64,000 bases of DNA, taken from NCBI RefSeq assembly GCF_003668995.1, contig NZ_CP033068.1, forward strand, positions 806,001 through 870,000, in the 5' to 3' direction. The notes below the pieces were generated by a model. That model was not told where the DNA came from. It saw only the letters and a list, made by a program, of their open reading frames with translations, and searched no databases. A program made the position numbers and the translations under genes. This stretch comes from Flavobacterium sp. 140616W15. GTDB taxonomy: Bacteria > Bacteroidota > Bacteroidia > Flavobacteriales > Flavobacteriaceae. The first letter of the stretch is position 1; every line of letters starts with the position of its first letter. Shown in pieces: positions 7,805 to 17,486 of this stretch.

Positions 7805-10800
7805 CTATTTTACAATCATTTTTTTGACAATTCCTTCGGAGGTTTTAACAAAATAAATTCCTGTTTCAAGTTGAGAAGTATTGATGGTTTGTGCATTTTT
7901 GGTAGTTAAAATAGTTTTACCATTTATATCGAATACTTGAACATCGGCAGTTCTGTTAAAATATACAATTCCTTTTTGGGATGGATTTGGGAATAATGCA
8001 AAAGTAGGAGTGCTGTCCGAAACAAAATCGGGAGCTGATAAGCTTTTGGCATTTACTTCAAAGATGGTAATTGTACCACTTATTTCGTTAGCCACAAGTA
8101 TATAGCCTTTCCCTGTAGGGCTATTTTCAGGAGCAATATAGGTAATACCTTCAGGTCCGTGATCTCCTGCATATGCCGATGTGCTGCGGCTATTTTTATA
8201 TTCTACAAATTTTACATTATTGGGGTCAGTGACATTGTATACCATAACACCACCAACACGTTCTAGTGATATAAACGCAAAGGTTTCGCTTCCGATTTTC
8301 GCAGTTGTTATTCCTTCAGGTTCTGGGCCTTTGGCACGGCTTCTTGCTTTGGTAGCATTACTTTCGTGATCAGCATTAAATAATGATGGCAAATTTGCTG
8401 CGGTGTACATTTCGAAGTCGTCTCCACTATCAAAAACGATTTGTTTGGTAGTTGCATTAAAAATAGAAAAAGAACGTCCTCCAAGGCAATTAATCTCTTC
8501 AAAATCGGCATCGCCATCTAAATTTCCATTTAGGTTGGTTGTTCTAAAACGACCTAAATTATAAGTTTGTTTTAAAACGGCTGCATTAGGAAAAATACCT
8601 GCATCTAGATTTGTTGCACCTACAGTTGTTCTTTCTACAAAACCAGTGTATTCTTTTTCGTCGCCTTCATTTGCAGTAACCAAGTATGTATTTGTTCCAA
8701 TAGTATAATTGGCAACGCCATCTGGAAGATAAAAGGCTTTCATAGGCCAATTGGCAATTAATACTTCGCCATTGTTATCAGATACATCAAATCCATTTCC
8801 AGGAATACTGATATCTTTTGTTCCTAATGCCCAAATATCGGTTATTGTATTATTAGTCAAATCAATCTCGGCAATGGCATTGTTTTCTTGTAAAGTTACC
8901 CATGCTTTTTTAGAGTCAGAATTTATAGTAATATATTCTGGTTCCAAATCCTGAGATAGTGTACTGGTTAGTTTTAGTTTTCGAACACCCGATGCAATTA
9001 ATGTAGTTTCCTGAGCATTATAAGCAGTAAAAAGTAATGTTGTAACATTCGATTGACTTAAAGTGGCAATTCCACCAGAAATATCAATTATACTTACTGA
9101 TCCTTCTGGATCAACAGTATAATCAAGGTTTGGTTGTCCTTCATTGGCAGTCATAACCTTTTTTCCATCGGGTGAAAATGTAATCATATCAGGCAAAGCA
9201 CCTACAATTACTTGTTTTTGGAAAATACCATTGGTATCAAAAAATACTACAGAACCATTAAGGGCTTCATTTGTATTTGGCGAAGCAACAGCTACGATTC
9301 CGTTTTTTACAGCAACACTCGTTACGCCGCCATATACATTCATATCTATAGATTTTATCACCTTTGGGGCAGTAGGATCACTAAAGTTTATTACATCTAG
9401 AAATCCTGCAACGGCACTTGTAGTAAATAAGCGTTGAGAATCTTTATCATGAACAACAATCTCGCAGGTGCTGGTATTGCTTCCAGATGGATCAAAACTG
9501 CCGATGTAATTTAGTTCGATTTCTTTATTAGGAACTGGAGCTAAACGGTCATTATCTTTAATGTAAATTGTAGCTGTAGGAGTTCCTGTAATTGTAAAAC
9601 CAACAGGATTCTCTAAACTCAGTACAAAATATTCTGCTTGTTGTTCTTCTAGATTATCATCGATAATAGGAATTGTAATAGTTTGCGTTAAAGCACTTGA
9701 ATTGGTAAAATGCAAGGTTTGTGTACTTAAAGTAAAATCATTAGCGTCAGCAGTGCTAAAAGGGGCTCCTTTTACAACTAAGTCTACAGAACCTATTATT
9801 GGACTTCCTAAATTGATTACAAAATTTAAATTTCCTGCGTTTTCGTTTACAGTAACAAAGTTAGAAGCAAATGAAACAGTTGGACTAGCTGTTGTAAAAG
9901 TTGACGATTGTGTTGTAGTAATTGCATTGTTATTTAAATCTTCGATAGTATTTGGTAATAATGCCAGATAATACGTTTGATTATTTGACAATGCTTGTGC
10001 TGGTATAATTGTGATGATTTTATCAATTACTGTTGCAGCAAAAGGAACCAAAGAGCCAGTTGCATTGTTTAAACGTAATTCTAGTAAAGCGGCGACATTA
10101 GTGTTGTCTATACTGTTATCATTAATTAAACGGATACTTTCGTTAAAAATAATGGTAGGATTAACTGTAGTACTAATGGTTGTACTTGTGTTTGCAGGCA
10201 AAAAAGTTGCTACAGGAGCAGTTGTGTCTCCACCGCCATTAGGAGTTCCTTCGGTTGTAAAATTATCAAAACGATTGTTTCCACCAGTTCCGCCAGGACC
10301 TTGATCAAATTCGACCTTTATTTTAAAATTAGAATTGTTATTTGCGCCTGTAATTGCAGTGAAATTTAAAGTAGCTAATCCAGGATCTCCATTGTTTGGA
10401 GTAACAGGGGTAAATGAAGTATAAGAATTCCCATCAAGAGAGTAGAACCAATTTTGAGTTCCTGCTCCTTGTGCAGAGCGACGTGTAGCAAATTTTACAA
10501 TTATATCTTTATAACCTGTGGTTGGTAAAGCAAATACTAACGCACCCCCTATAGGATTACTAAAGCGTAAGTGTGTACCTGAAACTTCACTATTACGAGA
10601 GTTTAGATTCAAAAGGTCGAAATTTTGTCCAGTTCCGCCATTAAATTCTATAAAACTAGTTCCGCCCGCAATCGCAGTTATAGTAGTTCCGGTAATTAGT
10701 GCAACATTTGGAGTGGTCATAGTTGCTACAGATGTAGGATTATTAAAAGACCAGTAATTAATTAATGTTTGTCCCGATGAGAAAGAAGAGGTGAAAAATA

Positions 10801-10840
10801 AGGAAAAGTAAAATAACGTTTTTAAGTAAAGTTTTTTCAT
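7805..10840 (-). CDS. Choice-of-anchor I domain protein with T9SS sorting signal
   Basis: A 1011-aa exported protein. A signal peptide covers residues 1-23 (…FFTSSFSSGQ). Residues about 25-200 form a beta-sandwich with PNGGGD linker. About 205-316 is a bacterial Ig-like domain (Big_5 type; ends TQSSTFTTA). About 318-425 is a Calx-beta domain (VNENAGNLNF…DDNLEEQQAEYF). About 435-915 is a large beta-propeller-like 'choice-of-anchor I' region with phytase/esterase-like repeats (VTANEGDEKEYTGF; GPEPEGITTAKIG; DHGPEGITYI). About 940-1011 is a T9SS type A sorting domain (LFPNPSQKG…GIYFVK). Such proteins are secreted through T9SS and are often annotated near alkaline phosphatase/phytase families; catalysis is not established here. 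It is transcribed alone, with its own terminator. Confidence 0.82.
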   Translation of the reverse strand: MKKLYLKTLFYFSLFFTSSFSSGQTLINYWSFNNPTSVATMTTPNVALITGTTITAIAGGTSFIEFNGGTGQNFDLLNLNSRNSEVSGTHLRFSNPIGGALVFALPTTGYKDIIVKFATRRSAQGAGTQNWFYSLDGNSYTSFTPVTPNNGDPGLATLNFTAITGANNNSNFKIKVEFDQGPGGTGGNNRFDNFTTEGTPNGGGDTTAPVATFLPANTSTTISTTVNPTIIFNESIRLINDNSIDNTNVAALLELRLNNATGSLVPFAATVIDKIITIIPAQALSNNQTYYLALLPNTIEDLNNNAITTTQSSTFTTASPTVSFASNFVTVNENAGNLNFVINLGSPIIGSVDLVVKGAPFSTADANDFTLSTQTLHFTNSSALTQTITIPIIDDNLEEQQAEYFVLSLENPVGFTITGTPTATIYIKDNDRLAPVPNKEIELNYIGSFDPSGSNTSTCEIVVHDKDSQRLFTTSAVAGFLDVINFSDPTAPKVIKSIDMNVYGGVTSVAVKNGIVAVASPNTNEALNGSVVFFDTNGIFQKQVIVGALPDMITFSPDGKKVMTANEGQPNLDYTVDPEGSVSIIDISGGIATLSQSNVTTLLFTAYNAQETTLIASGVRKLKLTSTLSQDLEPEYITINSDSKKAWVTLQENNAIAEIDLTNNTITDIWALGTKDISIPGNGFDVSDNNGEVLIANWPMKAFYLPDGVANYTIGTNTYLVTANEGDEKEYTGFVERTTVGATNLDAGIFPNAAVLKQTYNLGRFRTTNLNGNLDGDADFEEINCLGGRSFSIFNATTKQIVFDSGDDFEMYTAANLPSLFNADHESNATKARSRAKGPEPEGITTAKIGSETFAFISLERVGGVMVYNVTDPNNVKFVEYKNSRSTSAYAGDHGPEGITYIAPENSPTGKGYILVANEISGTITIFEVNAKSLSAPDFVSDSTPTFALFPNPSQKGIVYFNRTADVQVFDINGKTILTTKNAQTINTSQLETGIYFVKTSEGIVKKMIVK

Positions 10841-10995
10841 AGTTTGTAGTTTAATGGTAGGCTACAAAAATCACTTAAAACTGTTATAATAAGATTATTA
10901 TAAAAACAAGGAATGATTAAATCATGACCTTAAATGTTTACTTAAGGTTATCATTTGTTGTTGTTATTCAGATGATTATAAATTGATTGAATAAA

Positions 10996-11034
10996 AAAAT
11001 GGTTTGAAAGTTTTGCACTCTCAAACCATTTTAT
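10996..11034 (-). terminator. Terminator of tpiA
   Basis: Stem AATGGTTTGA / TCAAACCATT with flanking A/T runs, about 20 bases after the tpiA stop at 11053. Confidence 0.75.
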
Positions 11035-11052
11035 ATGATATAATGGGAAATA

Positions 11053-11805
11053 TTAGATAGCTGTTACAATAGCAACAAAATCATCTGCTTTTAATGCAGC
11101 TCCACCGATAAGACCACCGTCTACATCTGGTTTAGAGAAAATTTCTTTTGCATTATCAGGTTTTACACTTCCACCGTATAAGATAGAAACTTCTTCGGCA
11201 ATCTCTTTTCCAAAAGCTTTACGAACTGTTTCTCTAATAAATTCGTGCATTTCTTGTGCTTGTTCTGGCGAAGCAGTTTCACCTGTTCCGATAGCCCAAA
11301 CTGGCTCGTAAGCAAGGATAACATTAGCCCAAGATTCTTTTTCTATTTGAAATAAACCATCAGTTAATTGGTTTTCAACAACATTAAAGTGATTTCCTGT
11401 TTGACGGTCTTTTAATTCTTCACCAAAACAGAAGATAACTGTTAATTCATGTTTCAATGCAGTATCAACTTTATTAGCAATTAGCGCATCCGTTTCTTTA
11501 AAAATAGCTCTACGCTCAGAGTGTCCAAGAATAACGTAGTTTACACCAACGCTTTTTAGCATATCCGCAGAAACTTCACCTGTAAAGGCTCCACTTTCAG
11601 CTTGATGTACGTTTTGTGCAGCAACCTCAATAGTTGTAAACTCTAAATGTGCAACCGCAGAAGCTAAGTTTACAAAAGTAGGAGCAACAATTACTTGAGC
11701 CTCACTTACAGTTGGTAATTTAGCAATTAACTCATTTAATAAATCTTCAGTTTGTTCTGCGTTTTTATGCATTTTCCAGTTTCCTGCAACAATTTTCTTT
11801 CTCAT
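11053..11805 (-). CDS. tpiA: Triosephosphate isomerase
   Basis: Interconverts dihydroxyacetone phosphate and glyceraldehyde 3-phosphate in glycolysis and gluconeogenesis, in the cytoplasm. The 250-aa TIM barrel shows all landmarks: substrate-binding Asn9 and Lys11 in AGNWKMHKN, the catalytic His in ILGHSERR, the catalytic Glu in AYEPVWAIGTG (loop 6 start), and the phosphate-binding YGGSVKPDN near the end. Length is standard. It lies 35 bases downstream of the TlpA-like lipoprotein gene on the same strand, an arrangement common in flavobacteria, and probably shares its promoter. Confidence 0.98.
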   Translation of the reverse strand: MRKKIVAGNWKMHKNAEQTEDLLNELIAKLPTVSEAQVIVAPTFVNLASAVAHLEFTTIEVAAQNVHQAESGAFTGEVSADMLKSVGVNYVILGHSERRAIFKETDALIANKVDTALKHELTVIFCFGEELKDRQTGNHFNVVENQLTDGLFQIEKESWANVILAYEPVWAIGTGETASPEQAQEMHEFIRETVRKAFGKEIAEEVSILYGGSVKPDNAKEIFSKPDVDGGLIGGAALKADDFVAIVTAI

Positions 11806-11840
11806 CTCAGTTTGTTTTTTATTTTTTTTGAAATTTATTA

Positions 11841-12335
11841 TTATTTTAAGCTTTGTAATGTTTGATTGATTTTATCGAAATCTTTTTCAATTGCACGATA
11901 CAAAACAATTTTACCTTTTTTATCTACAATAATATATCTTGGAATCCAATCTAAATCAATTGCTTTTCCAAAAACACCTTTCATACCATCGATCATCATA
12001 AAATGATCTCCTTTTATTTCGTGTTTCTCAATTCCAGCTTTCCATTTATCGGCAGTTTTATCAGCTGAAAGGAATAGGTAAGCTACATCAGGATTGTTAG
12101 CTTGTAATTCTTTTACTTTTGGCATTGCTTTTATACAATCGCCACACCATGAAGCCCAAACTTCGATTACTAAAGTTTTTCCTTTGTATTTTTTTAATAT
12201 GTCTTTGAAAGCAATTTGACTATCATCTGTCGATAATAATTTTTCTGATAGTGCTTCTTTAGAAAAAGCAGTTTTTTGTGCATTTGTACAAGAAAACGTA
12301 GCAAAAGCAATAAGCAATAGAATTATTTGTTTCAT
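11841..12335 (-). CDS. TlpA-like thioredoxin-fold lipoprotein
   Basis: A 164-aa periplasmic thiol-disulphide protein. I place the start at 12335, not at the upstream ATG, because the protein then begins MKQIILLLIAFATFSC, a clean lipoprotein signal with Cys16 as the lipidation site. It also lies just after a -7 element at 12353-12360. The thioredoxin fold carries the active site WCGDC (Trp63, Cys64, Cys67) and a cis-Pro region near DWIPRYIIVD. The family keeps cysteines reduced in envelope proteins or cytochromes. Its neighbours tpiA (downstream) and the DoxX/DUF1599 ORF (upstream, beyond two extra genes) match the usual flavobacterial cluster. Confidence 0.88.
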   Translation of the reverse strand: MKQIILLLIAFATFSCTNAQKTAFSKEALSEKLLSTDDSQIAFKDILKKYKGKTLVIEVWASWCGDCIKAMPKVKELQANNPDVAYLFLSADKTADKWKAGIEKHEIKGDHFMMIDGMKGVFGKAIDLDWIPRYIIVDKKGKIVLYRAIEKDFDKINQTLQSLK

Positions 12336-12352
12336 AGATGTATATTTTTTAC

Positions 12353-12360
12353 CAAAGTTA
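12353..12360 (-). promoter_or_regulatory. -7 promoter element before the TlpA-like gene
   Basis: On the minus strand the sequence reads TAACTTTG, an exact TAnnTTTG, 17 bases before the chosen start. A good -33 TTG at 19 bases is not clear, so support is partial. Confidence 0.45.
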
Positions 12361-12672
12361 AACAAACAAATCGAAACAGAAATAGAGATTAACAAAATTT
12401 GAAGACGTACTTATTTTGTCACAAATTGAACAATTTTGGTTACAAAAAATAAAATGAAATCGTAATAGTTGGGTGAGAAAACTAGTTTTTTGAATAAATA
12501 AAAAAGAGTTGAGCTAAAATAAACTTAAAAAAGAGATATTATTTTGGTTCTTGAAAGTATTCTAAAAGGAAAAAAACGTCTGGTTAGTATATAAAAAGAG
12601 GGAATAAATTTGAACTATGCTTATTTCTTAAAATCAGTGTTTATTCTTAATGTAATTGATTTATTTTTAAGA
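12361..12672. other. Gene-free AT-rich stretch
   Basis: I see no open frame with coding character, no RNA gene and no repeat here. It separates the TlpA-tpiA pair from the two-gene unit 12673-13963. Confidence 0.6.
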
Positions 12673-13290
12673 TTATAAATTTCCATAAATTATAATATAA
12701 TCAGCATATTTTAATTTGTCATTAAACCATTGTATTGCTTCTTGTAAAAATGAGTTGAGATTTGGATCGTCGGTTTTTGTTTGGCTAATTTTCTCTACGA
12801 TCGTTATGCAAGTTTTATTATCAAAATAATTATGCCCACAAGTATCAAAACTTTCTTCTATATTTTTATTCCAAGGATTTTGTAGAGGAAAAACAGATTT
12901 AAATTTTTCTATAATAACTTCAAAGTAAGCTGTTGGAATAAAAGCATCATTTCTTTTAACTGTTTTATAATTTTCTCCATTTGTATTTTCTGGCCATATA
13001 ATAAAGCCAATTTCATTTTTTGGAGTTTTATTCTTTCGAGTAGTAAGTATTATTTGTCTTGAATTAATTTTCTCAATAGTTTTATTTTTATCGTAATTAC
13101 AAAAAAGATAATTTTGTTTCACTATTTCTTCTTCACATTCTGTTATTCTACTAATTTCTTTGATGTTACCATTATGAAATTGTTCTTCACATACAAGGAT
13201 ATCATTGTCATATTTTCTTAAAAGCTCAACAGCAGTATTTAAGGGAATAGGTATTTTATTTCTTAGTGCTTTGATTCTCTCTAAGTCCAT
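12673..13290 (-). CDS. Hypothetical protein with UBA-like N-terminus
   Basis: I do not recognise this 205-aa protein as a named family. Residues 1-40 (IKALRNKIPIPLNTAVELLRKYDNDI…) look like a three-helix UBA/TS-N-type module, as in the N-terminus of EF-Ts. Here it is followed by a mixed alpha/beta region with several cysteines and a C-terminal NDKLKYADYIIIYGNL. No signal peptide or membrane segment is seen, so it is probably cytoplasmic. It starts 7 bases after the stop of the alpha/beta-hydrolase gene and is likely cotranscribed with it. The pair interrupts the otherwise conserved TlpA/DoxX neighbourhood, which suggests later insertion. Confidence 0.6.
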   Translation of the reverse strand: MDLERIKALRNKIPIPLNTAVELLRKYDNDILVCEEQFHNGNIKEISRITECEEEIVKQNYLFCNYDKNKTIEKINSRQIILTTRKNKTPKNEIGFIIWPENTNGENYKTVKRNDAFIPTAYFEVIIEKFKSVFPLQNPWNKNIEESFDTCGHNYFDNKTCITIVEKISQTKTDDPNLNSFLQEAIQWFNDKLKYADYIIIYGNL

Positions 13291-13297
13291 GATGCAT

Positions 13298-13963
13298 CTA
13301 TTTTAATTGATAATTGCCATTTGCCCATTTCTTGCAAGGTACAATCCAATCATTTAAAGCTTTGTATAAAAAGCCATGTTTCAGATTTGTATTTAATTCA
13401 ATTTCTTTAAAATGATTAATTTTCAACTTCGAAGTTTCTTTTCGTTTTATTGCCGAAACACCATACACATCTGACTTTTCATAGATTGTCAAGATGTTTC
13501 CACAATAATTTAAATCAGGGATTTGTTTTATATCAGCATCAGTAAAACATCCTATAAATACAAAATTAACGTTGGGATTTGCCAAATAAGTAGAAACGTA
13601 TTGAGCAATATAACCTCCTTTAGAAGTACCTATTACTGTTATTTTATTAGGATTAACGCCTTTTTTAATCAAGCTATTAATTTGTTTTACAGTTTTTCTA
13701 ACGAATTTATTGAAATCGGTTTCTGGAGTTCTTAATTCACTAAAAACAATAAAATTATCATCTTTAAACGATTTAATGATTTCATTGTATTCTGCTCTTC
13801 CATACTCAGGATGTTCAGTATTTAAATCGTTTTCTTCAAGGAATTTATTGTGTAAAAAAAAGATATAGGCTTGTGTTGTATCTTTTACTTTTTGTTGACC
13901 AAAACAAAGAGTACTTAAAAGGATAAAAAATAAAAAACACACAACGTTTTGAGTTTTACTCAT
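13298..13963 (-). CDS. Exported alpha/beta-hydrolase-fold protein
   Basis: A 221-aa protein with a signal peptide (residues 1-22, ending LCFGQ). The nucleophile-elbow motif GTSKGGYIA (about residues 114-122) has Ser as the likely nucleophile in a G-x-S-x-G-G context. A GNILTIYEKSDVYGVS segment (about 155-170) could hold the acidic residue, and a late His in LKHGFLYK (about 195-202) fits the catalytic His. Such proteins are periplasmic esterases or peptidase-like hydrolases of unknown substrate. It is the first gene of a two-gene unit with 12673-13290. Confidence 0.72.
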   Translation of the reverse strand: MSKTQNVVCFLFFILLSTLCFGQQKVKDTTQAYIFFLHNKFLEENDLNTEHPEYGRAEYNEIIKSFKDDNFIVFSELRTPETDFNKFVRKTVKQINSLIKKGVNPNKITVIGTSKGGYIAQYVSTYLANPNVNFVFIGCFTDADIKQIPDLNYCGNILTIYEKSDVYGVSAIKRKETSKLKINHFKEIELNTNLKHGFLYKALNDWIVPCKKWANGNYQLK

Positions 13964-14073
13964 AATGTTAATATTAAGGATATACTTTCAAATGTACATA
14001 AAAAAAATGCATCAATAAACCATTATTTAGGCTTATTGATGCAAAAAATTATTGCTTAAAACGGTAAAAAGTT

Positions 14074-15765
14074 TTACAATTTTAAATCTTTAATGTCATT
14101 GTAATGTACTTTTTGAGCAACAGTTCCATTATTTAAAATTACGATACTAGGATTCGCTCTTTCGATTGTTTTAAGAGTTATTGCATCACAAAAGTAAAAA
14201 TCAACATTTAGTTTGTATTGTTTTTTTGCAGCAGCAATTTCATCTTGTCCTGAAGCTGTCATTGCAATTACTTTATATCCTTTTGCTTTAGCTTCTTCAT
14301 TTAATTTTTCTAATTTTTCCATACCAGCTGGTTCAGAACGAGTTAAATCGTAAGTAACAAAAATCATAAGTTTTGGTTCTTTTAAGAATTGATCTTTATA
14401 ATCTTCCCCATCTTTTTCCATAGAAAAATCATGAATAGGAGGTACGTAACCTTCTGTGATCACTTTGTCTTTTCGGTCAACAAACGTTGCTCCTTCTGGG
14501 ATAGACATTAAATCTTTTTCAGTAAATTCTTTGTTTACACCATTTACATTGTAAATAAAAATCATTTCAACTACTGACTGTGGAGCTCCTTCAGGAATTT
14601 CCATTCCTTTTTCGATGTTTGAACCTACTTTATATGGACGGAAATCTTTTATTGGTAAATGGTTCAACACCCAAATTCCCATAAAAATGCACAAAAAGAT
14701 ACTTATATAGGTAATAATATTTTGAACGCTGTTACTGAATAAAGGTTTAACTAATTCTTTGTTAATGAATAATATTAAAATGAAGAATAGTAAAACGATG
14801 TCTTTCGTGAACGATTGCCAAGGTGTTAAATGCAAAGCATCACCAAAACAACCACAATCTTTTACTACATCAAAGTATGCAGAATAAAAAGTAAGGAAAG
14901 TAAAAAGGATAATAAGGATTAATAAGCTCCAAATTGTAATTTTAGATTTGTAGCCAATAAGAAGCATTACTCCCAAAATTACTTCTAGAATTACTAAAAA
15001 CAAGGCTAATCCTAGTGATAATGGCTCTAAAAAAGGGATATTGAAAACAGGTTCGCTAAAGTATTCTGCTAATTTATAAGAGAATCCAACAGGGTCATTT
15101 AGTTTTATTAATCCAGAAATAATAAATAATACTCCAACAAATATTCTTGAGAATTGTGTAATTATATTTTTCATGTAGGTTTTAAGTTTAAGTTTTTTGA
15201 AGGTTACAAAATAGGAATTATTTTTTGTTTCCAAAGGGTCTAATATCAATGCAAAAACAGCGTAGTTAATCATATCTTGATAATTAGCATCGATTCCTTC
15301 AGATACCAAAGTTTTACCTTTATTATCTTCTATTTGTTTAACGCGAAGTAATTTTTGAAGAATGATATCAGTTAATGAGCTCACACGCATATCACGCCAT
15401 GCTTCACCATAATCATGGTTTTTTGCTAGCATTAATTCTTTAGTGATTTTTACTTTGGCATCGTATAATTCAGTTGCTTTTTCTACATCTAAATCAGGCT
15501 GATCAGCAACTCCTAATTCTAATTGAATTAATGCCATTACTGAATAGTTGATGATTCCTATGAATTCTCCTTTTTCATCTTCGTCAACTTTACGAATTTC
15601 ATTTTCTTGTAAGCTTCTAATTCGTTGTGCTTTTATAAAAATCTGGTCGGTTAATGAAGGCAACCTTAATATGCGCCACGCACTACCATAGTCTTTCATT
15701 TTATTGATAAAAAGCGAACGACAAATCGCAATTACATTATCGTATTCTTGAGGAGTATTCTTCAT
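14074..15765 (-). CDS. DUF1599 / BT_3928-like DoxX-thioredoxin continuous ORF
   Basis: One 563-codon frame joins two proteins that I know as separate neighbours in flavobacteria. Residues 1-181 hold two DUF1599 repeats (KDYGSAWRILRLPSLTD, then HDYGEAWRDMRVSSLTD), a MazG-like nucleotide-modification-associated family. Residues 198-563 start with an in-frame Met (position 15174; MKNIITQFSRIFVGVLF) and form a BT_3928-family protein. That part has about four DoxX/MauE-type membrane helices with the CGCFGD motif, a further helix, then a thioredoxin-like periplasmic domain (about 440-563). The linker at 182-197 reads like translated intergenic sequence (KKLKLKTY). Either the DUF1599 stop was lost, giving a true fusion, or two start sites are used. 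MauE-like proteins serve disulphide chemistry in the envelope, in line with the nearby TlpA-like lipoprotein. Confidence 0.8.
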   Translation of the reverse strand: MKNTPQEYDNVIAICRSLFINKMKDYGSAWRILRLPSLTDQIFIKAQRIRSLQENEIRKVDEDEKGEFIGIINYSVMALIQLELGVADQPDLDVEKATELYDAKVKITKELMLAKNHDYGEAWRDMRVSSLTDIILQKLLRVKQIEDNKGKTLVSEGIDANYQDMINYAVFALILDPLETKNNSYFVTFKKLKLKTYMKNIITQFSRIFVGVLFIISGLIKLNDPVGFSYKLAEYFSEPVFNIPFLEPLSLGLALFLVILEVILGVMLLIGYKSKITIWSLLILIILFTFLTFYSAYFDVVKDCGCFGDALHLTPWQSFTKDIVLLFFILILFINKELVKPLFSNSVQNIITYISIFLCIFMGIWVLNHLPIKDFRPYKVGSNIEKGMEIPEGAPQSVVEMIFIYNVNGVNKEFTEKDLMSIPEGATFVDRKDKVITEGYVPPIHDFSMEKDGEDYKDQFLKEPKLMIFVTYDLTRSEPAGMEKLEKLNEEAKAKGYKVIAMTASGQDEIAAAKKQYKLNVDFYFCDAITLKTIERANPSIVILNNGTVAQKVHYNDIKDLKL

Positions 15766-15915
15766 TATTGATGTATATTTGTCTAAATTTCTTCAAAAAT
15801 AAGGATAAAATTTTTAAAAGTTTTGTTTCAAGTTTCAAGTTTTGTTTGTTTCAGGTTAAAATCTGTTAGAAAACGTTTTGCAACTTGAAGCTTTAGACTA
15901 AAATAAAATAAAATT

Positions 15916-16740
15916 ATGTTGATTAACTGCAAAGGGCAACTCATTGATTTGTCAGTTCCTAAGGTAATGGGAATTTTAAATGTAACGCCAAATTCTTTTT
16001 TTGATGGCGGAAAATACAATAGCAATCAGGCGATACTTTCTCAAGTAGAAAAAATGCTTTCTGATGGGGCTACATTTATCGATCTTGGAGCATATTCGAG
16101 TAAGCCAAGTGCCGAGTTTGTTTCGGAAGAAGAAGAATTAGACCGAATTGTTCCTGTTGTAAAATTGATTTTAAAACATTATCCAGATGCATTCCTTTCT
16201 ATAGATACTTTTAGAAGTGAAGTAGCAAAAGCTTGTATCGAAAATGGAGCTGCTATTATCAATGATATTTCGGGAGGTAATCTAGATGATAAAATGTTCG
16301 AGGTAATTGCCAAATACAATGTTCCGTATATCTTGATGCATATGCGAGGTACGCCACAAACGATGCAAAGCCTGACTGAATATGATGATATTGTAAAGGA
16401 GATGCTTTTTTATTTTTCTGAAAAAATTGCACAAGCTAGAAATCTAGGTATAAACGATATTATATTAGATCCTGGTTTTGGTTTTTCTAAAACGCTAGAT
16501 CAAAATTATGAGGTCTTGCAAAAAATGGAATTATTTAATTTATTAGAATTACCCGTTTTGGCTGGATTTTCTAGAAAGTCAATGATATACAAAGAATTAA
16601 ATACTAGTCAGCAAGAAGCGTTGAACGGAACAACGATACTAAATACTATTTCATTAACAAAAGGAGCAAAAATTCTAAGGGTTCATGATGTAAAAGAAGC
16701 GATGGAATGTGTTACTTTGTATAATAAGATAGCCACTTAA
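15916..16740 (+). CDS. folP: Dihydropteroate synthase
   Basis: Joins p-aminobenzoate to the pterin pyrophosphate in folate synthesis and is the target of sulfonamides. The 274-aa TIM barrel shows GILNVTPNSFFDGGKY near the N-terminus, SIDTFRSEVAKAC (about residues 96-108), INDISGG (about 116-122), ILDPGFGFSKT (about 187-197), GFSRKSMI (about 217-224) and RVHDVKEAM near the end, so all pterin- and phosphate-binding loops are present. It is divergent from the DUF1599 ORF and 57 bases upstream of the broken lipoprotein gene. I see no sulfonamide-resistance hallmark that could be judged by eye. Confidence 0.96.
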   Translation: MLINCKGQLIDLSVPKVMGILNVTPNSFFDGGKYNSNQAILSQVEKMLSDGATFIDLGAYSSKPSAEFVSEEEELDRIVPVVKLILKHYPDAFLSIDTFRSEVAKACIENGAAIINDISGGNLDDKMFEVIAKYNVPYILMHMRGTPQTMQSLTEYDDIVKEMLFYFSEKIAQARNLGINDIILDPGFGFSKTLDQNYEVLQKMELFNLLELPVLAGFSRKSMIYKELNTSQQEALNGTTILNTISLTKGAKILRVHDVKEAMECVTLYNKIAT

Positions 16741-16797
16741 TATTGATTGATTTATTTTAATCTTTGGCTAAACAATAATAAAATAGAATTCAAAATA

Positions 16798-17446
16798 TGA
16801 AATACTTAAGTTTAATTTTCGCTTTTATTCTTTTCTCTTGTGGAAAAAAGGAAGATGTTTTACTACCAAAGGCAAATGTATCAGTTGTAAAAGAGGTAAT
16901 GGATCATTCGCCTATTTATATTTTTTTAGAACAGAAGGAAAAGACACTTTGGCAGAAGTAAATAGAAAAAACAGTATTATTTCAACCAATTGGCTTTTTA
17001 ACATCGATAAGCGTTTGCCTTTGAGAATAGTGATTCCTGAAGTAATGAAACTTCAAGAGAAAAAGCGAGCAGATTCTGCTCATAAAAACGAAAACGCTCA
17101 AAATTATTATACATACGCAGATACAATTGGTAAGAATATGGCATTTTTACCTTTTACAGATGTATATTATAAACTAGGTGAAGCCAGTAAGAATGTAAGT
17201 CAATTGTATTTTAAGAAAAACGGAAAAATTGAATATAAAGGAAAAAAGACTTATGATTTTCCGAAGGAAAACTTGAAGCCTTTTTTAGATAGTTTGATTA
17301 TAAACCCAAAAGCTCAAATTACATTTTCATATGATAAGAATATGACTTACGAAGAATATGTTAGATGTAAGATTCTTATCAATAAGTTAGAAATGAAGCA
17401 ACCCGGATTAGTGTTTATAAATTATAAAGAAGATATTATTTATTAA
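16798..17446 (+). pseudogene. Frameshifted lipoprotein gene
   Basis: The natural start is the ATG at 16798: MKYLSLIFAFILFSCGKKED is a lipoprotein signal with Cys at residue 15. This frame reads through to SPIYIF and then hits a stop at 16957-16959. The remaining ~170 codons (FRTEGKDTLAEVNRK… to 17446) continue in another frame. The switch falls in a run of seven T at 16921-16927; eight T would restore one ORF of about 216 aa. The product would be a small anchored envelope protein of unknown function. It follows folP and is convergent with rlmH. This may be a sequencing slip, a true null allele or a phase-variable tract. Confidence 0.8.
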
Positions 17447-17486
17447 TACTGAATACCTGTGATTGTAGTCGATAATCAGAAACGTA

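Noticed and set aside
8181..10757. Several plus-strand ORFs of 60-100 codons
   Set aside because: All are shadows of the minus-strand choice-of-anchor I gene.
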